A stretch of DNA of 64,000 bases from Bombus terrestris (lineage: Eukaryota > Arthropoda > Insecta > Hymenoptera > Apidae): contig NW_025963601.1 of assembly GCF_910591885.1 (NCBI RefSeq), forward strand, positions 300,109 through 364,108. The letters are read 5' to 3'. This document shows, one piece after another, positions 26,880 to 40,528 of this stretch. Within the stretch, counting starts at the first letter, position 1. Each line of letters begins with the position of its first letter. A program made the position numbers and the translations under genes. Below the pieces are notes generated by a model that did no database searches, was not told where the DNA came from, and saw nothing but the letters and a program-made list of their open reading frames with translations.

Positions 26880-29549
26880 GGACAACGTGGGACACCGTTG
26901 GACAACGTGGGACACCGTTGGACATCGTTGGACACCGTGGGACAACGTGGGACACCGTTGGACATCGTTGGACACCGTGGGACAACGTGGGACAACGTGG
27001 GACAACTTGGGACACCGTTGGACACCGTTGGACACCGTTGGACACCGTTGGACATCGTTGGACACCGTGGGACAACGTGGGACAACGTGGGACAACGTGG
27101 GACAACGTGGGACAACGTGGGACATCGTGGGACAACGTGGGACAACGTGGGACAACGTGGGACACCGTTGGACATCGTTGGACACCGTGGGACAACGTGG
27201 GACAACGTGGGACAACGTGGGACAACGTGGGACACCGTTGGACACCGTTGGACACCGTTGGACATCGTTGGACACCGTGGGACAACGTGGGACAACGTGG
27301 GACAACGTGGGACAACGTGGGACAACGTGGGACATCGTGGGACAACGTGGGACAACGTGGGACAACGTGGGACATCGTTGGACACCGTTGGACACCGTGG
27401 GACAACGTGGGACAACGTGGGACAACGTGGGACAACGTGGGACAACGTGGGACACCGTGGGACAACGTGGGACAACGTGGGACAACGTGGGACAACGTGG
27501 GACAACGTGGGACAACGTGGGACACCGTGGGACATCGTTGGACACCGTGGGACAACGTGGGACAACGTGGGACAACGTGGGAAACCATGGAACAACGTGG
27601 GACAACGTGGGACACCGTTGGACATCGTTGGACAACGTGGGACAACGTGGGACAACGTGGGACAACGTGGGACAACGTGGGACAACGTGGGACAACGTGG
27701 GACAACGTGGGACAACGTGGGACACCGTTGGACATCGTTGGACACCGTGGGACAACGTGGTACAACGTGGGTCCACGTGGGACAACGTGGGACAACGTGG
27801 GACAACGTGGGACAACTTGGGACAACGTGGGACAACGTGGGACAACGTGGGACATCGTGGGACAACGTGGGACAACGTGGAACAACGTGGGACAACGTGG
27901 GACAACGTGGGACACCGTTGGACATCGTTGGACACCGTGGGACACCGTGGGACAACGTGGGACAACGTGGGACAACGTGGGACAACGTGGGACTACGTGG
28001 GAAACCATGGAACAACGTGGGACAACGTGGGACACCGTTGGACATCGTTGGACAACGTGGGACAACGTGGGACCACGTGGGACAACGTGGGACAACGTGG
28101 GACAACGTGGGACACCGTTGGACACCGTGGGACACCGTTGGACACCGTTGGACATCGTTGGACACCGTGGGACAACGTGGGACAACGTGGGACAACGTGG
28201 GACAACGTGGGACAACGTGGGACAACGTGGGACAACGTGGGACAACGTGGGACAACGTGGGACAACGTGGGACACCGTTGGACAACGTGGGACACCGTTG
28301 GACATCGTTGGACACCGTGGGACAACGTGGGACAACGTGGGACAACGTGGGACAACGTGGGACAACGTGGGACACCGTTGGACATCGTTGGACATCGTTG
28401 GACATCGTTGGACATCGTTGGACACCGTTGGACACCGTTGGACACCGTTGGACATCGTTGGACACCGTGGGACAACGTGGGACAACGTGGGACAACGTGG
28501 GACAACGTGGGACAACGTGGGACAACGTGGGACATCGTGGGACAACGTGGGACAACGTGGGACAACGTGGGACAACGTGGGACAACGTGGGACACCGTTG
28601 GACACCGTGGGACACCGTTGGACACCGTTGGACATCGTTGGACACCGTGGGACAACGTGGGACAACGTGGGACAACGTGGGACAACGTGGGACATCGTGG
28701 GACAACGTGGGACAACGTGGGACAACGTGGGACAACGTGGGACATCGTGGGACAACGTGGGACAATGTGGGAAACCATGGAACAACGTGGGACAACGTGG
28801 GACACCGCTGGACATCGTTGGACATCGTTGGACACCGTGGGACAACGTGGGACAACGTGGGACAACGTGGGACAACGTCGGACAACGTGGGACAACGTGG
28901 GACATCGTGGGACAACGTGGGACAACGTGGGACAACGTGGGACAACGTGGGACAACGTGGGACACCGTTGGACACCGTGGGACACCGTTGGACACCGTTG
29001 GACATCGTTGGACACCGTGGGACAACGTGGGACAACGTGGGACAACGTGGGACAACGTGGGACATCGTGGGACAACGTGGGACAACGTGGGACAACGTGG
29101 GACAACGTGGGACATCGTGGGACAACGTGGGACAACGTGGGACAACGTGGGACATCGTGGGACAACGTGGGACAACGTGGGACAACGTGGGACAACGTGG
29201 GACATCGTGGGACAACGTGGGACAACGTGGGACAACGTGGGACATCGTGGGACAACGTGGGACAACGTGGGACAACGTGGGACAACGTGGGACAACGTGG
29301 GACAACGTGGGACAACGTGGGACAACGTGGGACAACGTGGGACACCGTTGGACATCGTTGGACAACGTGGGACAACGTGGGACAACGTGGGACAACGTGG
29401 GACTACGTGGGACAACGTGGGACAACGTGGGACAACGTGGGACACCGTTGGACATCGTTGGACACCGTGGGACAACGTGGGACAACGTGGGACAACGTGG
29501 GACACCGTTGGACACCGTGGGACAACGTGGGACAACGTGGGACAACGTG
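26880..29549 (+). repeat. Register block 2: 267 units in phase
   Basis: Uninterrupted decamers, shifted by one base from block 1. From 27720 onward it is a diverged copy of 24201-25840. Private variants include GGTCCACGTG at 27770-27779 (elsewhere GGACCACGTG), GGACTACGTG at 27990-27999 and GGACAATGTG at 28760-28769. M units lie at 27580, 28000 and 28770. No gene is visible. Confidence 0.95.
27720..29359 (+). repeat. 3.5-kb-offset duplication, copy 2
   Basis: Partner of 24201-25840. GTACAACGTG lies at 27760, the isolated m at 27880, and M at 28000 and 28770. Substitutions private to this copy include GGTCCACGTG (27770), GGACTACGTG (27990), GGACAATGTG (28760) and GGACACCGCT (28800). It is therefore the more diverged copy. 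Confidence 0.88.
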
Positions 29550-29558
29550 GGAAACGTG
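29550..29558 (+). repeat. 9-bp unit GGAAACGTG (register shift)
   Basis: One C is missing relative to GGACAACGTG, or one A relative to GGAAAACGTG. This moves the phase by one more base. It has no counterpart elsewhere in the window. Confidence 0.9.
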
Positions 29559-29748
29559 GGACAACGTGGGACAACGTGGGACAACGTGGGACAACGTGGG
29601 ACATCGTGGGACAACGTGGGACAACGTGGGACAACGTGGGACAACGTGGGACAACGTGGGACACCGTTGGACACCGTTGGACACCGTTGGACACCGTTGG
29701 ACATCGTTGGACACCGTGGGACAACGTGGGACAACGTGGGACAACGTG

Positions 29749-32670
29749 GGAAACCATGGAACAACGTGGGACAACGTGGGACACCGTTGGACATCGTTGG
29801 ACATCGTTGGACACCGTGGGACAACGTGGGACAACGTGGGACACCGTTGGACATCGTTGGACAACGTGGGACAACGTGGGACAACGTGGGACAACGTGGG
29901 ACAACGTGGGACAACGTGGGACAACGTGGGACAACGTGGGACAACGTGGGACACCGTTGGACACCGTGGGACACCGTTGGACACCGTTGGACATCGTTGG
30001 ACACCGTGGGACAACGTGGGACAACGTGGGACAACGTGGGACAACGTGGGACAACGTGGGACAACGTGGGACACCGTTGGACATCGTTGGACATCGTTGG
30101 ACATCGTTGGACATCGTGGGACACCGTTGGACATCGTTGGACATCGTTGGACACCGTTGGACACCGTTGGACAACGTGGGACATCGTGGGACAACGTGGG
30201 ACAACGTGGGACAACGTGGGACAACGTGGGACACCGTTGGACACCGTGGGACACCGTTGGACACCGTTGGACACCGTTGGACATCGTTGGACATCGTTGG
30301 ACACCGTGGGACAACGTGGGACACCGTTGGACACCGTGGGACAACGTGGGACAACGTGGGACATCGTGGGACAACGTGGGACAACGTGGGACAACGTGGG
30401 ACAACGTGGGACACCGTTGGACAACGTGGGACACCGTTGGACATCGTTGGACACCGTGGGACAACGTGGGACAACGTGGGACCACGTGGGACAACGTGGG
30501 ACAACGTGGGACAACGTGGGACAACGTGGGACAACGTGGGACAACGTGGGACAACGTGGGACATCGTGGGACAACGTGGGACAACGTGGGACACCGTTGG
30601 ACATCGTTGGACACCGTGGGACACCGTGGGACAACGTGGGACAACGTGGGACAACGTGGGACAACGTGGGACAACGTGGGACAACGTGGGACAACGTGGG
30701 ACAACGTGGGACAACGTGGGACAACGTGGGACAACGTGGGACAACGTGGGACAACGTGGGACATCGTGGGACAACGTGGGACAACGTGGGACAACGTGGG
30801 ACAACGTGGGACAACGTGGGGCACCGTTGGACACCGTTGGACACCGTTGGACACCGTTGGACATCGTTGGACACCGTGGGACAACGTGGGACAACGTGGG
30901 ACAACGTGGGAAACCATGGAACAACGTGGGACAACGTGGGACACCGTTGGACATCGTTGGACATCGTTGGACACCGTGGGACAACGTGGGACAACGTGGG
31001 AAAACGTGGGACAACGTGGGACACCGTTGGACATCGCTGGACACCGTTGGACATCGTTGGACACCGTTGGACACCGTTGGACACCGTTGGACACCGTTGG
31101 ACATCGTTGGACACCGTGGGACAACGTGGGACAACGTGGGACAACGTGGGAAACCATGGAACAACGTGGGACAACGTGGGACACCGTTGGACATCGTTGG
31201 ACAACGTGGGACAACGTGGGAAACCATGGAACAACGTGGGACAACGTGGGACACCGTTGGACATCGTTGGACAACGTGGGACAACGTGGGACAACGTGGG
31301 ACAACGTGGGACAACGTGGGACAACGTGGGACATCGTGGGACAACGTGGGACAACGTGGGACAACGTGGGACAACGTGGGACATCGTTGGACACCGTGGG
31401 ACAACGTGGGACAACGTGGGACAACGTGGGACAACGTGGGACAACGTGGGACACCGTTGGACACCGTTGGACACCGTTGGACACCGTTGGACATCGTTGG
31501 ACACCGTGGGACAACGTGGGACAACGTGGGACAACGTGGGAAACCATGGAACAACGTGGGACAACGTGGGACACCGTTGGACATCGTTGGACAACGTGGG
31601 ACAACGTGGGACAACGTGGGACAACGTGGGACAACGTGGGACAACGTGGGACATCGTGGGACAACGTGGGACAACGTGGGACAACGTGGGACAACGTGGG
31701 ACATCGTTGGACACCGTGGGACAACGTGGGACAACGTGGGACAACGTGGGACAACGTGGGACAACGTGGGACATCGTGGGACAACGTGGGACAACGTGGG
31801 ACAACGTGGGACAACGTGGGACACCGTTGGACAACGTGGGACACCGTTGGACATCGTTGGACACCGTGGGACAACGTGGGACAACGTGGGACCACGTGGG
31901 ACAACGTGGGACAACGTGGGACAACGTGGGACAACGTGGGACAACGTGGGACAACGTGGGACATCGTGGGACAACGTGGGACAACGTGGGACACCGTTGG
32001 ACATAGTTGGACACCGTGGGACACCGTGGGACAACGTGGGACAACGTGGGACAACGTGGGACAACGTGGGAAACCATGGAACAACGTGGGACAACGTGGG
32101 ACACCGTTGGACATCGTTGGACAACGTGGGACAACGTGGGACAACGTGGGACAACGTGGGACAACGTGGGACAACGTGGGACAACGTGGGACACCGTTGG
32201 ACACCGTGGGACACCGTTGGACACCGTCTGACATCGTTGGACACCGTGGGACAACGTGGGACAACGTGGGACAACGTGGGACAACGTGGGACAACGTGGG
32301 ACAACGTGGGACAACGTGGGACAACGTGGGACAACGTGGGACACCGTTGGACAACGTGGGACACCGTTGGACATCGTTGGACACCGTGGGACAACGTGGG
32401 ACACCGTTGGACATCGTTGGACACCGTGGGACAACGTGGGACAACGTGGGACAACTTGGGACACCGTTGGACACCGTTGGACACCGTTGGACACCGTTGG
32501 ACATCGTTGGACACCGTGGGACAACGTGGGACAACGTGGGACAACGTGGGACAACGTGGGACAACGTGGGACATCGTGGGACAACGTGGGACAACGTGGG
32601 ACAACGTGGGACACCGTTGGACATCGTTGGACACCGTGGGACAACGTGGGACAACGTGGGACAACGTGGG
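29749..32670 (+). repeat. 3.2-kb tandem duplication, copy 1
   Basis: Adjacent pair with 32939-35870, offset 3,190 bp and then 3,200 bp. Shared markers are the rare unit GGGCACCGTT at 30819, K at 30999, five M units from 30909 to 32069, GGACATAGTT at 31999 and the TGA-creating junction at 32229. The close M pair at 31149 and 31219 (70 bp apart) is also shared. Confidence 0.93.
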
Positions 32671-32938
32671 ACAACGTGGGACACCGTTGGACACCGTTGG
32701 ACACCGTTGGACATCGTTGGACACCGTGGGACAACGTGGGACAACGTGGGACAACGTGGGACAACGTGGGACAACGTGGGACAACGTGGGACAACGTGGG
32801 ACAACGTGGGACAACGTGGGACAACGTGGGACAACGTGGGACAACGTGGGACATCGTGGGACAACGTGGGACAACGTGGGACAACGTGGGACATCGTTGG
32901 ACACCGTTGGACACCGTGGGACAACGTGGGACAACGTG

Positions 32939-35870
32939 GGAAACCATGGAACAACGTGGGACAACGTGGGACACCGTTGGACATCGTTGGACATCGTTGG
33001 ACACCGTGGGACAACGTGGGACAACGTGGGACACCGTTGGACATCGTTGGACAACGTGGGACAACGTGGGACAACGTGGGACAACGTGGGACAACGTGGG
33101 ACAACGTGGGACAACGTGGGACAACGTGGGACAACGTGGGACACCGTTGGACACCGTGGGACACCGTTGGACACCGTTGGACATCGTTGGACACCGTGGG
33201 ACAACGTGGGACAACGTGGGACAACGTGGGACAACGTGGGACAACGTGGGACAACGTGGGACACCGTTGGACATCGTTGGACATCGTTGGACATCGTTGG
33301 ACATCGTGGGACACCGTTGGACATCGTTGGACATCGTTGGACACCGTTGGACACCGTTGGACAACGTGGGACATCGTGGGACAACGTGGGACAACGTGGG
33401 ACAACGTGGGACAACGTGGGACACCGTTGGACACCGTGGGACACCGTTGGACACCGTTGGACACCGTTGGACATCGTTGGACATCGTTGGACACCGTGGG
33501 ACAACGTGGGACACCGTTGGACACCGTGGGACAACGTGGGACAACGTGGGACATCGTGGGACAACGTGGGACAACGTGGGACAACGTGGGACAACGTGGG
33601 ACACCGTTGGACAACGTGGGACACCGTTGGACATCGTTGGACACCGTGGGACAACGTGGGACAACGTGGGAACACGTGGGACAACGTGGGACAACGTGGG
33701 ACAACGTGGGACAACGTGGGACAACGTGGGACAACGTGGGACAACGTGGGACATCGTGGGACAACGTGGGACAACGTGGGACACCGTTGGACATCGTTGG
33801 ACACCGTGGGACACCGTGGGACAACGTGGGACAACGTGGGACAACGTGGGACAACGTGGGACAACGTGGGACAACGTGGGACAACGTGGGACAACGTGGG
33901 ACAACGTGGGACAACGTGGGACAACGTGGGACAACGTGGGACAACGTGGGACATCGTGGGACAACGTGGGACAACGTGGGACAACGTGGGACAACGTGGG
34001 ACAACGTGGGGCACCGTTGGACACCGTTGGACACCGTTGGACACCGTTGGACATCGTTGGACACCGTGGGACAACGTGGGACAACGTGGGACAACGTGGG
34101 AAACCATGGAACAACGTGGGACAACGTGGGACACCGTTGGACATCGTTGGACATCGTTGGACACCGTGGGACAACGTGGGACAACGTGGGAAAACGTGGG
34201 ACAACGTGGGACACCGTTGGACATCGCTGGACACCGTTGGACATCGTTGGACACCGTTGGACACCGTTGGACACCGTTGGACACCGTTGGACATCGTTGG
34301 ACACCGTGGGACAACGTGGGACAACGTGGGACAACGTGGGAAACCATGGAACAACGTGGGACAACGTGGGACACCGTTGGACATCGTTGGACAACGTGGG
34401 ACAACGTGGGAAACCATGGAACAACGTGGGACAACGTGGGACACCGTTGGACATCGTTGGACAACGTGGGACAACGTGGGACAACGTGGGACAACGTGGG
34501 ACAACGTGGGACAACGTGGGACATCGTGGGACAACGTGGGACAACGTGGGACAACGTGGGACAACGTGGGACATCGTTGGACACCGTGGGACAACGTGGG
34601 ACAACGTGGGACAACGTGGGACAACGTGGGACAACGTGGGACACCGTTGGACACCGTTGGACACCGTTGGACACCGTTGGACATCGTTGGACACCGTGGG
34701 ACAACGTGGGACAACGTGGGACAACGTGGGAAACCATGGAACAACGTGGGACAACGTGGGACACCGTTGGACATCGTTGGACAACGTGGGACAACGTGGG
34801 ACAACGTGGGACAACGTGGGACAACGTGGGACAACGTGGGACATCGTGGGACAACGTGGGACAACGTGGGACAACGTGGGACAACGTGGGACATCGTTGG
34901 ACACCGTGGGACAACGTGGGACAACGTGGGACAACGTGGGACAACGTGGGACAACGTGGGACATCGTGGGACAACGTGGGACAACGTGGGACAACGTGGG
35001 ACAACGTGGGACACCGTTGGACAACGTGGGACACCGTTGGACATCGTTGGACACCGTGGGACAACGTGGGACAACGTGGGACCACGTGGGACAACGTGGG
35101 ACAACGTGGGACAACGTGGGACAACGTGGGACAACGTGGGACAACGTGGGACATCGTGGGACAACGTGGGACAACGTGGGACACCGTTGGACATAGTTGG
35201 ACACCGTGGGACACCGTGGGACAACGTGGGACAACGTGGGACAACGTGGGACAACGTGGGACAACGTGGGAAACCATGGAACAACGTGGGACAACGTGGG
35301 ACACCGTTGGACATCGTTGGACAACGTGGGACAACGTGGGACAACGTGGGACAACGTGGGACAACGTGGGACAACGTGGGACAACGTGGGACACCGTTGG
35401 ACACCGTGGGACACCGTTGGACACCGTCTGACATCGTTGGACACCGTGGGACAACGTGGGACAACGTGGGACAACGTGGGACAACGTGGGACAACGTGGG
35501 ACAACGTGGGACAACGTGGGACAACGTGGGACAACGTGGGACACCGTTGGACAACGTGGGACACCGTTGGACATCGTTGGACACCGTGGGACAACGTGGG
35601 ACACCGTTGGACATCGTTGGACACCGTGGGACAACGTGGGACAACGTGGGACAACTTGGGACACCGTTGGACACCGTTGGACACCGTTGGACACCGTTGG
35701 ACATCGTTGGACACCGTGGGACAACGTGGGACAACGTGGGACAACGTGGGACAACGTGGGACAACGTGGGACATCGTGGGACAACGTGGGACAACGTGGG
35801 ACAACGTGGGACACCGTTGGACATCGTTGGACACCGTGGGACAACGTGGGACAACGTGGGACAACGTGGG
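32939..35870 (+). repeat. 3.2-kb tandem duplication, copy 2
   Basis: Partner of 29749-32670 with GGGCACCGTT at 34009, K at 34189, M units from 34099 to 35269, GGACATAGTT at 35189 and the TGA junction at 35429. The differences I found are GGAACACGTG at 33669, where copy 1 has X at 30479, and one extra A unit before the M at 35269. Such few differences suggest a recent duplication. Confidence 0.93.
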
Positions 35871-38800
35871 AAACCATGGAACAACGTGGGACAACGTGGG
35901 ACACCGTTGGACATCGTTGGACAACGTGGGACAACGTGGGACAACGTGGGACAACGTGGGACAACGTGGGACAACGTGGGACAACGTGGGACACCGTTGG
36001 ACAACGTGGGACACCGTTGGACATCGTTGGACACCGTGGGACAACGTGGGACAACGTGGGACCACGTGGGACAACGTGGGACAACGTGGGACAACGTGGG
36101 ACAACTTGGGACAACGTGGGACAACGTGGTGCAACGTGGGACAACGTGGGACATCGTGGGACAACGTGGGACAACGTGGAACAACGTGGGACAACGTGGG
36201 ACAACGTGGGACACCGTTGGACATCGTTGGACACCGTGGGACACCGTGGGACAACGTGGGACAACGTGGGACAACGTGGGACAACGTGGGACAACGTGGG
36301 AAACCATGGAACAACGTGGGACAACGTGGGACACCGTTGGACATCGTTGGACAACGTGGGACAACGTGGGACCACGTGGGACAACGTGGGACAACGTGGG
36401 ACAACGTGGGACACCGTTGGACACCGTGGGACACCGTTGGACACCGTTGGACATCGTTGGACACCGTGGGACAACGTGGGACAACGTGGGACAACGTGGG
36501 ACAACGTGGGACAACGTGGGACAACGTGGGACAACGTGGGACAACGTGGGACAACGTGGGACAACGTGGGACAACGTGGGACAACGTGGGACACCGTTGG
36601 ACAACGTGGGACACCGTTGGACATCGTTGGACACCGTGGGACAACGTGGGACAACGTGGGACAACGTGGGACAACGTGGGACAACGTGGGACACCGTTGG
36701 ACATCGTTGGACATCGTTGGACATCGTTGGACATCGTTGGACACCGTTGGACACCGTTGGACACCGTTGGACATCGTTGGACACCGTGGGACAACGTGGG
36801 ACAACGTGGGACAACGTGGGACAACGTGGGACAACGTGGGACAACGTGGGACATCGTGGGACAACGTGGGACAACGTGGGACAACGTGGGACAACGTGGG
36901 ACAACGTGGGACACCGTTGGACACCGTGGGACACCGTTGGACACCGTTGGACATCGTTGGACACCGTGGGACAACGTGGGACAACGTGGGACAACGTGGG
37001 ACAACGTGGGACATCGTGGGACAACGTGGGACAACGTGGGACAACGTGGGACAACGTGGGACATCGTGGGACAACGTGGGACAACGTGGGACAACGTGGG
37101 ACATCGTGGGACAACGTGGGACAACGTGGGACAACGTGGGACAAAGTGGGACAACGTGGGACACCGTTGGACACCGTTGGACACCGTTGGACACCGTTGG
37201 ACATCGTTGGACACCGTGGGACAACGTGGGACAACGTGGGACAACGTGGGAAACCATCGAACAACGTGGGACAACGTGGGACACCGTTGGACATCGTTGG
37301 ACATCGTTGGACACCGTGGGACAACGTGGGACAACGTGGGACAACGTGGGACAACGTCGGACAACGTGGGACAACGTGGGACATCGTGGGACAACGTGGG
37401 ACAACGTGGGACAACGTGGGACAACGTGGGACAACGTGGGACACCGTTGGACACCGTGGGACACCGTTGGACACCGTTGGACATCGTTGGACACCGTGGG
37501 ACAACGTGGGACAACGTGGGACAACGTGGGACAACGTGGGACATCGTGGGACAACGTGGGACAACGTGGGACAACGTGGGACAACGTGGGACATCGTGGG
37601 ACAACGTGGGACAACGTGGGACAACGTGGGACATCGTGGGACAACGTGGGACAACGTGGGACAACGTGGGACAACGTGGGACATCGTGGGACAACGTGGG
37701 ACAACGTGGGACAACGTGGGACATCGTGGGACAACGTGGGACAACGTGGGACAACGTGGGACAACGTGGGACAACGTGGGACACCGTTGGACACCGTTGG
37801 ACACCGTTGGACACCGTTGGACATCGTTGGACACCGTGGGACAACGTGGGACAACGTGGGACAACGTGGGAAACCATGGAACAACGTGGGACAACGTGGG
37901 ACACCGTTGGACATCGTTGGACATCGTTGGACACCGTGGGACAACGTGGGACAACGTGGGACAACGTGGGACAACGTCGGACAACGTGGGACAACGTGGG
38001 ACAACGTGGGACAACGTGGGACAACGTGGGACAACGTGGGACAACGTGGGACAACGTGGGACAACGTGGGACAACGTGGGACAACGTGGGACAACGTGGG
38101 ACAACGTGGGACATCGTGGGACAACGTGGGACAACGTGGGACAACGTGGGACAACGTGGGACATCGTTGGACACCGTTGGACACCGTGGGACAACGTGGG
38201 ACAACGTGGGACAACGTGGGACAACGTGGGACAACGTGGGACAACGTGGGACAACGTGGGACAACGTGGGACAACGTGGGACAACGTGGGACAACGTGGG
38301 ACAACGTGGGACAACGTGGGACAACGTGGGACAACGTGGGACACCGTTGGACACCGTGGGACACCGTTGGACACCGTTGGACATCGTTGGACACCGTGGG
38401 ACAACGTGGGACAACGTGGGACAACGTGGGACAACGTGGGACAACGTGGGACACCGTTGGACATCGTTGGACATCGTTGGACATCGTTGGACATCGTGGG
38501 ACACCGTTGGACATCGTTGGACATCGTTGGACACCGTTGGACATCGTTGGACATCGTTGGACATCGTTGGACACCGTTGGACACCGTTGGACACCGTTGG
38601 ACATCGTTGGACACCGTGGGACAACGTGGGACAACGTGGGACAACGTGGGACAACGTGGGACAACGTGGGACAACGTGGGACATCGTGGGACAACGTGGG
38701 ACAACGTGGGACAACGTGGGACAACGTGGGACAACGTGGGACACCGTTGGACACCGTGGGACACCGTTGGACACCGTTGGACATCGTTGGACACCGTGGG

Positions 38801-40528
38801 ACAACGTGGGACAACGTGGGACAACGTGGGACACCGTTGGACATCGTTGGACACCGTGGGACAACGTGGGACAACGTGGGACAACGTGGGAGAACGTGGG
38901 ACAACGTGGGACAACGTGGGACAACGTGGGACAACGTGGGACAACGTGGGACAACGTGGGACATCGTGGGACAACGTGGGACAACGTGGGACAACGTGGG
39001 ACAACGTGGGACACCGTTGGACAACGTGGGACACCGTTGGACATCGTTGGACACCGTGGGACAACGTGGGACAACGTGGGACCACGTGGGACAACGTGGG
39101 ACAACGTGGGACAACGTGGGACAACGTGGGACAACGTGGGACAACGTGGGACAACGTGGGACAACGTGGGACATCGTGGGACAACGTGGGACAACGTGGG
39201 ACACCGTTGGACATCGTTGGACATCGTTGGACATCGTCGGACACCGTTGGACATCGTTGGACATCGTTGGACACCGTTGGACACCGTTGGACAACGTGGG
39301 ACATCGTGGGACAACGTGGGACAACGTGGGACAACGTGGGACAACGTGGGAAACCATGGAACAACGTGGGACAACGTGGGACACCGTTGGACATCGTTGG
39401 ACAACGTGGGACAACGTGGGACAACGTGGGACAACGTGGGACAACGTGGGACAACGTGGGACAACGTGGGACAACGTGGGACACCGTTGGACACCGTGGG
39501 ACACCGTGGGACACCGTTGGACATCGTTGGACACCGTGGGACAACGTGGGACAACGTGGGACAACGTGGGACAACGTGGGACAACGTGGGACAACGTGGG
39601 ACAACGTGGGACAACGTGGGACAACGTGGGACAACGTGGGACAACGTGGGACAACGTGGGACACCGTTGGACAACGTGGGACACCGTTGGACATCGTTGG
39701 ACACCGTGGGACAACGTGGGACAACGTGGGACAACGTGGGACAACGTGGGACAACGTGGGACACCGTTGGACATCGTTGGACATCGTTGGACATCGTCGG
39801 ACACCGTTGGACATCGTTGGACATCGTTGGACACCGTTGGACACCGTTGGACAACGTGGGACATCGTGGGACAACGTGGGACAACGTGGGACACCGTTGG
39901 ACACAGTGGGACACCGTTGGACACCGTTGGACACCGTTGGACACCGTGGGACAACGTGGGACAACGTGGGACAACGTGGGAAACCATGGAACAACGTGGG
40001 ACAACGTGGGACACCGTTGGACATCGTTGGACAACGTGGGACAACGTGGGACAACGTGGGACAACGTGGGACAACGTGGGACAACGTGGGACATCGTGGG
40101 ACAACGTGGGACAACGTGGGACAACGTGGGACAACGTGGTACAACGTGGGACAACGTGGGACAACGTGGGACAACGTGGGACAACGTGGGACACCGTTGG
40201 ACATCGCTGGACACCGTTGGACATCGTTGGACACCGTGGGACAACGTGGGACAACGTGGGACAACGTGGGACAACGTGGGACACCGTTGGACACCGTGGG
40301 ACACCGTTGGACACCGTTGGACATCGTTGGACACCGTGGGACAACGTGGGACAACGTGGGACAACGTGGGACAACGTGGGACATCGTGGGACAACGTGGG
40401 ACAACGTGGGACAACGTGGGACAACGTGGGACATCGTTGGACACCGTTGGACATCGTTGGACACCGTGGGACAACGTGGGACAACGTGGGACAACGTGGG
40501 ACAACGTGGGACAACGTGGGACACCGTG

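Noticed and set aside
2738..35431. Forward open frame of about 10,900 codons (decapeptide GTTWDNVGQR)
   Set aside because: Same reasoning. Overlapping forward frames are simultaneously open, and stops arise only from rare single-base variants. No feature separates coding from non-coding stretches.
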